A model generated the notes under the pieces. It was not told where the DNA came from. It searched no databases and was given only the letters and a program-made list of their open reading frames with translations. This document shows, in pieces, positions 53,643 through 62,720 of a stretch of DNA of 64,000 nucleotides (positions within the stretch are counted from its first letter, which is position 1; the number at the start of each line of letters is the position of its first letter). Made by a program: the position numbers and the translations under genes. The stretch comes from CAIKMD01 sp963702925 (GTDB taxonomy: Bacteria; Pseudomonadota; Alphaproteobacteria; ATCC43930; CGMCC-115725): positions 2,294,001-2,358,000 of the forward strand of contig OY969771.1 in the NCBI GenBank assembly GCA_963702925.1. Direction: 5' to 3'.

Positions 53643-54104
53643 ATGCGCTCCCCGATCCTCGCCGCTCTCTTGATCGTCTCCCCGATTTTTGCGGCTGTGC
53701 CCGCCTTGGCCGATCCCTTGGCGCAGCCCGCAGCCACGCCGCCGGCAAAGCTAACCTTTGAGATTTGCCGGCTTGCCGGCGTCGAGTCCGTCGATTTAGG
53801 CGAAGTTATCACGGTCCCATCAGGGACCCAGTTCGAAGAGACCCGGGCAGCCGAGGCAGATCCGACCCAGGACAAGCCGTCTGCCGCGCCGCCTGCCATC
53901 AGCGTCGTCACCACCGAGGCCGCATCGATCCCGGCAGATCGCAGCTGCATCGCGGTTGCGGCCAAGCCCGTGGGCAATGTCGATGAAGCAGCACTTCGCG
54001 CCACCGTCGGCGAGATGTTCGAGCCCGATACGAATTGGCGGGAAGCGTCGGATGTCGATCCGCTCGGCATGACCTACGCCTACTGGCAATCAGGCGACGA
54101 CTAA
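53643..54104 (+). CDS. Small exported protein of unknown function
   Basis: This 153-residue protein has a signal peptide (MRSPILAALLIVSPIFAAVPALA). The mature part begins DPLAQPA, has two Cys (FEICRLAG and RSCIAVAA) that could pair, and a C-terminal MFEPDTNWREASDVDPLGM. No known domain is recognised. It is upstream of the SDR gene. Confidence 0.7.
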   Translation: MRSPILAALLIVSPIFAAVPALADPLAQPAATPPAKLTFEICRLAGVESVDLGEVITVPSGTQFEETRAAEADPTQDKPSAAPPAISVVTTEAASIPADRSCIAVAAKPVGNVDEAALRATVGEMFEPDTNWREASDVDPLGMTYAYWQSGDD

Positions 54105-54189
54105 CCTGCCGGCGCGCTATAATCGGCGCCAAAGGTCCGTCGCCCGGCGTTAAGCCGGAGCAGGGCCAGCTATGCGGCGGGGGGCTTTG

Positions 54190-54954
54190 ATGCGCTTGAA
54201 GGACAAGGTGGCGATCGTCACGGGAGGCGGCTCGGGCTTTGGCGAAGCGATCGCGAAGCGCTTTGCCGAGGAAGGCGCCAAGCTTATCATTAACGACGTC
54301 AACAACGCTGGCGGCAATCGCGTCGCTGGCGATATCGAAACCGCGCAAGGCCAAGGCAGCGCGACCTATATTCGCGGCGATGTGTCGCGCGATCAGGATA
54401 TGGCGCTGCTTATCAGGGCAAGCCTCGATCGCTACGGCCATATCGACATCATGGTCAACAATGCCGGCATCACCCATGTGAACCGGCCGATGCTCGAAGT
54501 GGGCGAGGAGGAATTCGACCGCATTTACGCGGTCAATGTGAAGTCGATCTACCTCGCCGCGCGGCATCTGGTTCCGGTGTTGCGGCAACAGGGCAAAGGC
54601 GGATCCATCATCAACACCGCCTCGACGGCCGGGATCAGGCCGCGCCCGGGCCTTGTCTGGTATAACGGCTCGAAGGGCGCGGTGATCAATCTCACCAAAG
54701 GCATGGCGGCCGAGCTTGGCCCCGACAAGATCCGGGTGAACGCACTCTGTCCCGTAGCCGGCGACACGCCGCTTCTGCCGAGCTTTTTGGGCGGCAACAC
54801 CGAGGCGCATCGCCAACGTTTTGTCGCCACCGTGCCGCTGGGGCGGCTGTCGACGCCGCAGGACGTGGCGAATGCCGCGCTCTACCTCGCCTCGGACGAG
54901 GCCGCGTTCATCACCGGTGTCGCGCTCGAAGTCGATGGCGGGCGCTGTATCTGA
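54190..54954 (+). CDS. SDR-family oxidoreductase (3-oxoacyl-ACP-reductase-like)
   Basis: This 254-residue classical SDR has TGGGSGFGEAIAKRF, NNAGI, the catalytic Ser-Tyr-Lys (STAG, then YNGSK) and the C-terminal DGGRC. The ATG at 54190 has GGGG 5 bp upstream; the earlier ATG at 54172 lacks one. NAD(P)-dependent ketone or alcohol reduction is the family role; the substrate is unknown. A C-rich repeat follows. Confidence 0.88.
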   Translation: MRLKDKVAIVTGGGSGFGEAIAKRFAEEGAKLIINDVNNAGGNRVAGDIETAQGQGSATYIRGDVSRDQDMALLIRASLDRYGHIDIMVNNAGITHVNRPMLEVGEEEFDRIYAVNVKSIYLAARHLVPVLRQQGKGGSIINTASTAGIRPRPGLVWYNGSKGAVINLTKGMAAELGPDKIRVNALCPVAGDTPLLPSFLGGNTEAHRQRFVATVPLGRLSTPQDVANAALYLASDEAAFITGVALEVDGGRCI

Positions 54955-54969
54955 GCGCGGCGCACAGCC

Positions 54970-55021
54970 TTCACCCCCACCCTAACCCTCCCCCCTCGAG
55001 GGGGAGGGAATGGGAGGGGGG
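54970..55021. repeat. C-rich/G-rich extragenic palindrome
   Basis: CCCTCCCCC (54986-54994) pairs with GGGGGAGGG (55000-55008) around CTCGA, with CACCCCCACCCTAA before it and TGGGAGGGGG after. It matches the common dispersed C-rich repeat of alphaproteobacteria and lies between the SDR gene and the convergent hydrolase gene. Confidence 0.75.
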
Positions 55022-55045
55022 CGAGGATGAGACGAGTCTGCAAAC

Positions 55046-56422
55046 TCAGGCGATCGTTTCCTTCGCCACCGAGCCGTCATAATCCACGACCCAGCGTTCG
55101 TTGCTGAAAGGCTTGCCTTCGAGCCGCGCGGCGAGCCAGTCCGCCTGCACGGCGCGCGGGTCGGGCCCCTTGGTCGATGCGGTGGTGAAGGCGATGCTGT
55201 GATTGCCGCCTTTGTAAACGACGAGCTGCTTCGGCCCGCCCAAGGCTTTCACGAAGGCTTCGGTGTATTCCAAGGGGCAAAGCTGGTCGTATTCGCCGCA
55301 CGCGACGAAATAGGCGCCCTTGATCCGCTGCGCATAGCCGTTCCAGTCGATCGTCTTGCGGAACTCGTCGAACTCTTTTTCGTCGGTGATGCCCGACATG
55401 AACATGAAGCGCTTTTTGAAGGTCGGCGAGGCGCGATTGAAAATCGTCTCGCCGCCCGGCTCGTAGCAGGTGCCGGTGATGGCGCAGGCTTTGAAGCGCG
55501 CATCCGACGCCATCATGATCGCGGTGAAGAACGAGCCGAAGGAAACCCCGGTCATGCCGATCTTGGTCACGTCGAGCTCGGGGCGCTTGGCGATCCAATC
55601 CGCGACGGTCCTGCCGGCTTCGGCCCAGCCCGGCACGTCGACATAGATGCCGCGCAGCGGCGGCTCCCAATAGCCCGGCCCTTCGAAGGCGAGCACGGCA
55701 TAGCCGCGCTTTAAAAAGCGGTCGTCCTTCAGCGCGACCGAGCGTTCCTTGAACCCGTCCATGCCCGAGACGACGACGATCACGGGGATCTTGGTCCCTT
55801 GCTGATAATTCGGCGGCAGATGGAAGATCGCGGGCAAGGTCTTGCCGCGATACGGGAGCTCGATCCACTCGATCTTGTGATCGGCGACCGACATCCATTT
55901 CTTGAAGTTGTCGAGCTTCTTGCCGTTCTGCATCTTGATCTGGGCGTTGACCTCGTCGACCGTCCACATCGCCGAGGCCCAGTAATTGGAGGCGAGATAA
56001 TAATGCTCGGCCGCGGCGTCCTTGTTGCCGGCCTGCTCCGCCTCCTGCGCCTTCGCCTCGCGCGCTTGGGCCAGCGCCTCGAAGGCCGGGGCGATGTCGA
56101 CCAGCCGCACCACGCGTTTCTTTAATTCCGCCATCTCGGGGATGGTGCTCGGCCCGCCCGAGCCGATGACAACGCCGGTGTGGCTTTGATCCCAATCGAT
56201 GCCGTTGGCTTGAATGACGTTGTCGAGCACCCAGCGTTGCTCGTCGAAGCGCTTCACCACCGGCTCGCCCTTGGGCGCGCGATGTGACCAGTCGCGCTGC
56301 GCACCGGCAGGCTTCGGCATGGTGCTCGGGGTTTCGGCAGCGGCCGGGCTCGCGACCGCGGTCGTGGCGGCACTCGCGGCGGCGGCAAGGGTGGCGGATT
56401 GCAGGAATTCGCGACGGTCCAT
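55046..56422 (-). CDS. Tat-exported alpha/beta hydrolase
   Basis: This 458-residue protein starts MDRREFLQSATLAAAASA, a twin-arginine signal with a hydrophobic stretch and AAAE as a likely cleavage area. The nucleophile elbow GVSFG, a Glu/Asp region (GEYDQLCP) and a terminal GGNHSIAF supply a Ser-Asp-His set. It resembles esterases and C-C bond hydrolases of the DHPON type. GGAGG sits 6 bp before the ATG. The substrate is unknown; the location suggests aromatic or xenobiotic breakdown. Confidence 0.82.
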   Translation of the reverse strand: MDRREFLQSATLAAAASAATTAVASPAAAETPSTMPKPAGAQRDWSHRAPKGEPVVKRFDEQRWVLDNVIQANGIDWDQSHTGVVIGSGGPSTIPEMAELKKRVVRLVDIAPAFEALAQAREAKAQEAEQAGNKDAAAEHYYLASNYWASAMWTVDEVNAQIKMQNGKKLDNFKKWMSVADHKIEWIELPYRGKTLPAIFHLPPNYQQGTKIPVIVVVSGMDGFKERSVALKDDRFLKRGYAVLAFEGPGYWEPPLRGIYVDVPGWAEAGRTVADWIAKRPELDVTKIGMTGVSFGSFFTAIMMASDARFKACAITGTCYEPGGETIFNRASPTFKKRFMFMSGITDEKEFDEFRKTIDWNGYAQRIKGAYFVACGEYDQLCPLEYTEAFVKALGGPKQLVVYKGGNHSIAFTTASTKGPDPRAVQADWLAARLEGKPFSNERWVVDYDGSVAKETIA

Positions 56423-56563
56423 GACGTTCCTCCAAGGAATAGGCTTTTTGATTGGGCGAGGCCGAGCATAAACCCGGTCCGCGCCCATGAACAACGGCCG
56501 CGTAGCATCGCCGCGCGACCGTTGGATGGGAGCTTGGCTGCCGGGCGCCGGCCCGGCCCGTAC

Positions 56564-57571
56564 CTATAAGGTCAGCGTGCTCGGAACGAACAGCTCTTCG
56601 ACCGGGATGCGGCGCGAGATGTAGCCCTGGTCATGCGCATAGCGCACGAAGGTTTCGACGATCTTGCGGTTGGGAGCGAGCCCCTGCACATAGGGGTTGG
56701 AACCGTAAGCCGCCTTTTGTTGCTCCAACAGGAACACCGAATCGAGCAGCGACAAGAGCTTCGGATCGGTTTGCAACACTTCGTCGGCGGTGCGTTGCGC
56801 TGCGACGAAAGTGCGATAAAGACTCTCGGCGATCCAAGGTTCGCGCGCGGCCAGTTCCTGCTTCATCACCAAAGTGTGGGTGATCGGCATGATGCCGGTG
56901 CGGCGCACGAAAGACTGCATCTCGCCCTGGCAATCGGGGAACAGCCGGCGAATCCAGCTCTCGCCATTGAGGAATTGCTTCGGCACCGAGGTGCACCAGA
57001 TCGCGTCGACTTCGCCGTCTTTGAGCTTTTCCTCGGGCGTCTTGCCTTTGACGATCTCGACCTTGACGTTTTTCGGCACTTGATAGCCGGCACCTTCGGT
57101 CTCGTTGGTGACCCAGGTCGCCTGCTCGGGCGCGAAGCCATAATGCTCTTTGAAAATGCCGCGCAGCCACAGATTGACGGTGTAGCGATAGCCTTGCGCC
57201 GCGATGCGCTTGCCGATCAGATCGCTCGGCTTGGTGATCGGCGAATCCGCGCGCACGAAGACATAGGCCCAGACCGCCATGCGCAGCGGAAAGATCGGAA
57301 TGGCAATGCACGGCTCGCCGCGGTCGCGCGCGGCGAGATACCAGGAGAACGACATCTCGGCGGCGTCGTAATCCTCATAGACCGGCCTGGTGCAGAAATC
57401 GCCGATCCAGGACGTGTTGGCTTTGAGCGCGATGCCTTCCGGCTTCACGCGCCCGTCGATGATCGGGCGAGTGCGGTCGTAATCGGCGAAGGCGATGTCG
57501 ATCGGATAAAGCCCGGCGGCGCGGCTTTTCTCGCGCTCGACAATGACGGGTCCGTTATCGGGTGACGTCAT
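56564..57571 (-). CDS. Pht5-like (4,5-dihydroxyphthalate decarboxylase-family) protein
   Basis: This 335-residue protein has a periplasmic-binding-protein fold without a signal peptide, and resembles 4,5-dihydroxyphthalate decarboxylase (Pht5) and its substrate-binding-like relatives. Recognisable parts are YDRTRPIIDGRVKPEGI, YDAAEMSFSWYLAARDRGEPC and IPIFPLRM. GGGAG lies 6 bp before the ATG. An aromatic carboxylate is a guess; a binding-protein role cannot be ruled out. Confidence 0.72.
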   Translation of the reverse strand: MTSPDNGPVIVEREKSRAAGLYPIDIAFADYDRTRPIIDGRVKPEGIALKANTSWIGDFCTRPVYEDYDAAEMSFSWYLAARDRGEPCIAIPIFPLRMAVWAYVFVRADSPITKPSDLIGKRIAAQGYRYTVNLWLRGIFKEHYGFAPEQATWVTNETEGAGYQVPKNVKVEIVKGKTPEEKLKDGEVDAIWCTSVPKQFLNGESWIRRLFPDCQGEMQSFVRRTGIMPITHTLVMKQELAAREPWIAESLYRTFVAAQRTADEVLQTDPKLLSLLDSVFLLEQQKAAYGSNPYVQGLAPNRKIVETFVRYAHDQGYISRRIPVEELFVPSTLTL

Positions 57572-57674
57572 GCGTTTCTCCCTTGCGGCACACCGGTGCA
57601 GAGCCCTGGTTGCGCAAGGCCCATTTTATGAGCCTGACGTCGTTTTGGCCAGCTTCGCCTGGGGCCGGTCGAGG

Positions 57675-59258
57675 TTAATGCCGGAAGTGACGCATCCCGG
57701 TGAAAACCATGGCGATTCCGGCCTTGTCGGCGGAAGCGATCACCTCGCTGTCGCGCACCGAGCCGCCCGGCTGGATGACCGCGGTGGCGCCCGCCGCCAC
57801 CGCCGCTTCGAGCCCGTCGGCAAAGGGAAAGAACGCGTCCGAGGCCACGACCGAGCCCTTTGCCGGGCTTTCGGCAAGCCCGGCGGCTTTACCGGCCTCT
57901 TCGGCCTTATGCGCGGCGATGCGCGAGGAATCGACCCGGCTCATCTGGCCGGCGCCGATGCCGACCGTGGCGCCGCCCTTGGCATAGACGATCGCGTTGG
58001 ATTTCACGTGCTTGGCCACCCGGAAAGCAAAGAGCAGATCGGCGCGCTCGGCTGCGCTCGGCGCGCGTTTGGTGACGAGCTTCAAATCGTTTTCGCCGAT
58101 CCGCCCGTCATCGCGGGTTTGCAGCAAATAGCCGCCGGCAAGCGAGCGGATCGTCATGCCGGGCGCGGCGGGATCGGGCAGGGAACCGGCTTCGAGCACG
58201 CGCAGATTCGACTTCTTCGTCAACAACGCGCGCGCTTCCGGCGTGATCTGCGGCGCGATGATGACTTCAAGGAATAGCTTGCCGATCGCTTCGACCGTTG
58301 CCGCGTCGAGCGCGCGATTGACCGCGATGATGCCGCCAAAGGCGCTCACGGGATCGCAGGCGAGCGCCTTCAGAAACGCATCGCGCAGATCGGCGCCCAT
58401 CGCGACGCCGCAGGGGTTGGCATGCTTGATGATCGCCACCGCGGGAGCGGCGAATTCGGCGACACATTCATAAGCCGCGTCCGTGTCGTTCAAATTGTTG
58501 AAGGACAGCTCCTTGCCTTGAAGCTGCGTTGCCGTGGCAACGCCGGGCCTTTGCGCGCCGCCGAGATAGAACGCGGCGTGCTGATGCGGATTCTCGCCAT
58601 AGCGGAGAACTTCCTTGCGCGTTCCCGCCACGGTCAGGGTCTGCGGGAAGCGCTCGCCTTCCAACTCGGCGAACCAGCGCGCGACCTCCGCGTCATAGGC
58701 GGCGGTGCGCGCGAAAGCGAGGCCGGCGAGCTTCTTGCGCAGCGCCAGGCTCGTCGCGCCGCGATGCGTTGCCATCTCGGCGAGGACCGCAGCGTAATCG
58801 CTCGGATCGGTGACCACCGCGACCCCGTCGTGGTTTTTTGCCGCCGCACGAATCAAAGCCGGGCCGCCAATGTCGATGTTCTCAAGACACTCGTCGAACC
58901 CAGCGCCGCGCGCCCGGGTGGCGGCGAAGGGATAAAGATTGACCACGACCAGATCGATCGGCGCGATGCCGTGTTGCGCGATGGCGTCGAGATGCGCGGT
59001 TAGGTCGCGGCGCGCGAGAATGCCGCCATGCACCGCGGGATGGAGCGTCTTGACGCGGCCATCGAGCATTTCGGGAAAGCCCGTGACCGACGCGACATCC
59101 TCCACCTCGATCCCCGCTTCCTGCAAGGCTTTGGATGTGCCGCCGGTGGAGATCAGCTTGACGCCGTGGCCGCGCAACGCTTGCGCAAAAGGGATAAGGC
59201 CGGTCTTGTCGGAAACGGAAATCAACGCCCGGGTGATCGGGCGGAAAACATCGGTCAT
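57675..59258 (-). CDS. purH: Bifunctional AICAR transformylase/IMP cyclohydrolase PurH
   Basis: PurH does the last two steps of IMP synthesis. The 527-residue protein has the N-terminal MGS-like cyclohydrolase domain (ALISVSDKTGLIPFAQAL) and the C-terminal transformylase with KHANPCG. Length is normal. It interrupts the catabolic gene group and appears transcribed on its own. Confidence 0.97.
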   Translation of the reverse strand: MTDVFRPITRALISVSDKTGLIPFAQALRGHGVKLISTGGTSKALQEAGIEVEDVASVTGFPEMLDGRVKTLHPAVHGGILARRDLTAHLDAIAQHGIAPIDLVVVNLYPFAATRARGAGFDECLENIDIGGPALIRAAAKNHDGVAVVTDPSDYAAVLAEMATHRGATSLALRKKLAGLAFARTAAYDAEVARWFAELEGERFPQTLTVAGTRKEVLRYGENPHQHAAFYLGGAQRPGVATATQLQGKELSFNNLNDTDAAYECVAEFAAPAVAIIKHANPCGVAMGADLRDAFLKALACDPVSAFGGIIAVNRALDAATVEAIGKLFLEVIIAPQITPEARALLTKKSNLRVLEAGSLPDPAAPGMTIRSLAGGYLLQTRDDGRIGENDLKLVTKRAPSAAERADLLFAFRVAKHVKSNAIVYAKGGATVGIGAGQMSRVDSSRIAAHKAEEAGKAAGLAESPAKGSVVASDAFFPFADGLEAAVAAGATAVIQPGGSVRDSEVIASADKAGIAMVFTGMRHFRH

Positions 59259-59316
59259 GCTTTGTCCTGGGCTGAAGGGGTAACGCGGCCATCATTAGTG
59301 GGCCGCTCCCGCGCGA

Positions 59317-60978
59317 TCAAGCGCCGGTCAAGGTTGCCAGCACTTTATACACATCTTGCGGCACGCGATTACCACGCCAAGCGACGATCTGATCGGGGCG
59401 TATCAGCGCGAGATCGGCGCCGTAGAGATCGCGCAATTCCGCTTCCGGCCGGTCGATGACGCTGAGCGGCACGCCGCGCGCTTGTGCCGCATCGAGGAAA
59501 GATGCCGCATCCGGCGGTTGCGGTCCAAGACGCAGCAGCGAAAACTCGAAGCCGAAGCAATCGTAAAGCGAACGCCCGTCGCCGAGCCAGGCATGAGGCG
59601 CGCGGCCGCCCGGCGTTGCACTTGGCACATAGAGATTGGCGCGGTCCTGCGGCGGCGCCGTGCCGTCGCCGACGATCACCGGCGATCCGTCATAACGCGC
59701 GCCGAAGGTGATGCCGGGAATGTTGAATTCCTCGCGCGCGTGCCGGTTGAGGTAGATGCCGGCTTCGACCCGCGCCGCGGCGCCTGCCATCGAATCCTCT
59801 TCGAGCTCGGGCGCGGCGATGAAATTGCCGATCGAGTTGGCGAAATAACGCGCGAAATTCGTGTTGCGCAGTGCGACTTTTCGCCGCTCGCTCTCATAGC
59901 TCGCCAACAAACTGGATCCGCCCCAGCCTTTGATGACGGCCGCCAGCTTCCACCCGAGATTGACCGCGTCCTCGATCGCCGTGTTGTAGCCCAGCCCGCC
60001 AGTCGGGGTGAAAAGATGCACCGCGTCGCCCAAGAGGAAGACGCGATCCTGCTGGAAATGCTCTGCAACCAAAGTCAGCCCCGCCGTCCAAGGCAGGCGG
60101 CTGATGATCTCGATCGGGCAGGCGCAACCGAGCGCCGCATAAAGCGCCTCTTTCGCCCAGTCATCGGTGATCGCGCCTTCATCCTGTTCGGGCCGAAGCT
60201 GGAACATGAAGATGAATTGCTCCTTGCCGTCGAGCGCGACGAGCAGCCCGCGTTGCATGCGGTTGACCGCCCAATATTGCCACGCCGGTTTGTGCGGAAT
60301 GGCGCGATAGAGCTCGGGCGCGCGCAGCCAGATCGACAGCATTCTGCCGCCCATATAGTCGCGCGCCACGCCCGACTCGCCCTGGTAGTGGAATCCCAAT
60401 TGGCGCCGTACCACGCTGCGCGCGGCGTCGCAGCCGGCAAGGAAGCTCCCGGCAAAAACCTGCTTCTCGCCGGTTTCCACGCGTGTGGCAGTGACCGTGA
60501 TGTGATCGCTGTCCTGAGTGAAGCGTTCGACGCGCCAGCCGAATTTCAAGGTGACGGAAGGAAGCTTCTCGGCCTCTGCGCGCAGCACGCGCTCGACATA
60601 AAGCTGCGAGCCGCGATGCGGCAATTCGGCTGCGCTCCACGAGCCCGACATGGTTTTGATCAGGTCGCGCGTCTCGCGCGCTGCGGGAAGCTCGAAACGT
60701 GCCAGCTCGTAATTCGCGATGCGCGTGAAATAGGCGACGTCGGTGGGATAATCCGCCGGCATGCCGATGGCGCGCACCGCATCGGCAAAGCCCAGGCGCC
60801 GGTAATGCTCCATGGTCCGCGCCTGGGTCGCGTTGGCCTGGGGAAAGGTCGTGGTCGACGGGCGCTCGCTCAGCAGCAAGGTGTTTATGCCGCGCCGTCC
60901 CAGCTCGATGGCAAGCATCAGCCCGGCCGGCCCGCCGCCGGCGATAATCACCGAGGCGTCAATCGCTGGCGTCGCCAT
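59317..60978 (-). CDS. FAD-dependent aromatic hydroxylase, copy A
   Basis: This 553-residue flavoprotein monooxygenase of the PheA/TfdB/MhpA type has GGGPAGLMLAIELGRRG, a second FAD motif VFLLGDAVHLFTPTGGLGYN and a thioredoxin-like C-terminal domain. Its middle DG motif reads CDAARSVVR, so Gly is Ala. The ATG directly follows the stop of copy B, so the two are co-translated. It is a tandem paralog of copy B, about two-thirds identical by eye. Confidence 0.88.
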   Translation of the reverse strand: MATPAIDASVIIAGGGPAGLMLAIELGRRGINTLLLSERPSTTTFPQANATQARTMEHYRRLGFADAVRAIGMPADYPTDVAYFTRIANYELARFELPAARETRDLIKTMSGSWSAAELPHRGSQLYVERVLRAEAEKLPSVTLKFGWRVERFTQDSDHITVTATRVETGEKQVFAGSFLAGCDAARSVVRRQLGFHYQGESGVARDYMGGRMLSIWLRAPELYRAIPHKPAWQYWAVNRMQRGLLVALDGKEQFIFMFQLRPEQDEGAITDDWAKEALYAALGCACPIEIISRLPWTAGLTLVAEHFQQDRVFLLGDAVHLFTPTGGLGYNTAIEDAVNLGWKLAAVIKGWGGSSLLASYESERRKVALRNTNFARYFANSIGNFIAAPELEEDSMAGAAARVEAGIYLNRHAREEFNIPGITFGARYDGSPVIVGDGTAPPQDRANLYVPSATPGGRAPHAWLGDGRSLYDCFGFEFSLLRLGPQPPDAASFLDAAQARGVPLSVIDRPEAELRDLYGADLALIRPDQIVAWRGNRVPQDVYKVLATLTGA

Positions 60979-62637
60979 TCAGCCCGTCCCGCCGGTGACG
61001 GTCGCGAGCAACGCGTCCGGATCGGACGGCGCGCGCTGCCCCCGCCACGCGACGATTTGATCCGGACGGATCAACGCGAGGTCCGCTTCGTAAAGATCGC
61101 GCAGCGCGTCTTGCGGCAGATCGACCACGCTGAGCGGCAGCCCGCGCGCTTGTGCGGCGTGCTGGAAAGGCTCGGCCTCGGGCGCTGTCGGCCCCAGCCG
61201 CAACAGCGAGAATTCAAAGCCGAAGAGATCAAAGAGCGAGCTGCCATCCTCGAGCCAGGCGTGAGGCGCGCGGCCGCCGGGCGTGGCGGTCGGGATGTAT
61301 TCGTTCATCTGGTCTTGCGGCGGTGCGGTGCCGTCACTGGCGATGATCGGCGATCCGTCATAACGCGCGCCGAAGGTGATGCCGGGAATGTTGAATTCCT
61401 CGCGCACATGGCGGTTGAGATAAGCGCCGGCGGTTGCGCGCGCGGCTGCGCCTTCCGGACTCGCCTCCTCGATTGCCGCCGCCGGGACGAATTTGCCGAT
61501 GGAATCGGCGAAATAGCGCGCATAGGCGGTGTTGCGGCGTGCGACGCGCTCGCGTTCGATTTCGTAGCTCGCCAGCAGTTGCGGCCCGCCCCAGCCTTGC
61601 AGTCGCGCCGCAAGCTTCCAGGCCAAATTCACGACGTCCTCGATCGCGGTGTTGTAGCCGAGCCCGCCGGTCGGCGTGAACAAATGCACCGCGTCGCCGG
61701 CCATGAAGACGCGCCCACGCTGATAGTGCTGCGCCACCAGCGAAAACCCGGCATGCCAGGAATTGCGATTGATGATCTCGATCGGCACGGACGCGCCCAA
61801 CATGGTCTGAAACAGCGCCGCGCTGTCGGCAAGCGAGAAATCGCTCTCTTCCTTGCCTTTTGGAATCTGCATGCCGAAGGTGAATTCGCCTTTGCCGTCG
61901 ATCGTTACCATCGTACCGCGCTGCGCATGGTTCATCGACCAATATTGCCAGGCGCGCTTGAACGGCACGAGGTCGTAAACCGCGGGCGCGCGCAGATAGG
62001 TCGTCAATTGCCTGCCGCTCATATAAGGCCGGTCGACATCAGCCTCGCCATCGTAGTGCAGATCGAGCTTCCGCCGCACGGTGCTGCGGGGCCCGTCGCA
62101 GCCGACCAGGAACAGCGCGCTGGCGCGGCGCGGGGCGCCGTCGGCAACCCTCTCGGCCGCGACCTCGACCCGATCATCGAGATCGTTGAAGCCGGTCACG
62201 CGCCAGCCGAATTGCAGCGTCACCGATTCGTGGCGCTCGGCCTCGTCGCGCAGCACTTGCTCGATATACATTTGCGAGCAGCGATGCGGCAGCTCGGCGG
62301 CGCTCCAGGAACCGGACAAACTCTTGATCAGATCGCGCGCGTCGCGTGCCGCCGGCAGCTCGAAACGCGCGAGCTCGTAACGGGTCGGACGCGTGAAATA
62401 AGCGACGTCGGTCGGGTAATCCAACGGCAAGCCGCGCATGCGCAAAGTGTCGGCAAAGCCGAGCCGGCGATAGAGCTCCATGGTGCGCGCCTGGGTGGCG
62501 TTCGCTTGCGGATAGGGCGAGGTCGATGGGCGGTCGCAGAAGAGCAGCGTAGAAATTCCGCGCTGGCCCAGCTCGTTCGCGAGCATCAGCCCCGCCGGTC
62601 CCCCGCCGACAATGATCACGGACGCATCGCAGACCAT
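60979..62637 (-). CDS. FAD-dependent aromatic hydroxylase, copy B
   Basis: This 552-residue flavoprotein has the same layout as copy A, with IVGGGPAGLMLANELGQRG, the DG motif CDGPRSTVRRKL intact and VFMAGDAVHLFTPTGGLGYN. GGGAGG lies 8 bp before its ATG. It is first in the leftward pair and its stop abuts the copy A start. The family hydroxylates phenols using NAD(P)H and O2; the exact ring is unknown. A GST gene is divergent 83 bp away. Confidence 0.88.
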   Translation of the reverse strand: MVCDASVIIVGGGPAGLMLANELGQRGISTLLFCDRPSTSPYPQANATQARTMELYRRLGFADTLRMRGLPLDYPTDVAYFTRPTRYELARFELPAARDARDLIKSLSGSWSAAELPHRCSQMYIEQVLRDEAERHESVTLQFGWRVTGFNDLDDRVEVAAERVADGAPRRASALFLVGCDGPRSTVRRKLDLHYDGEADVDRPYMSGRQLTTYLRAPAVYDLVPFKRAWQYWSMNHAQRGTMVTIDGKGEFTFGMQIPKGKEESDFSLADSAALFQTMLGASVPIEIINRNSWHAGFSLVAQHYQRGRVFMAGDAVHLFTPTGGLGYNTAIEDVVNLAWKLAARLQGWGGPQLLASYEIERERVARRNTAYARYFADSIGKFVPAAAIEEASPEGAAARATAGAYLNRHVREEFNIPGITFGARYDGSPIIASDGTAPPQDQMNEYIPTATPGGRAPHAWLEDGSSLFDLFGFEFSLLRLGPTAPEAEPFQHAAQARGLPLSVVDLPQDALRDLYEADLALIRPDQIVAWRGQRAPSDPDALLATVTGGTG

Positions 62638-62720
62638 CGCATTTTCCTCCCCTCGGGCGCTTGCCTCGCGCCCGGCGCGCTTCTAGCGTGACGCCATTCT
62701 TATCTTAAATGGAAGCGCCC

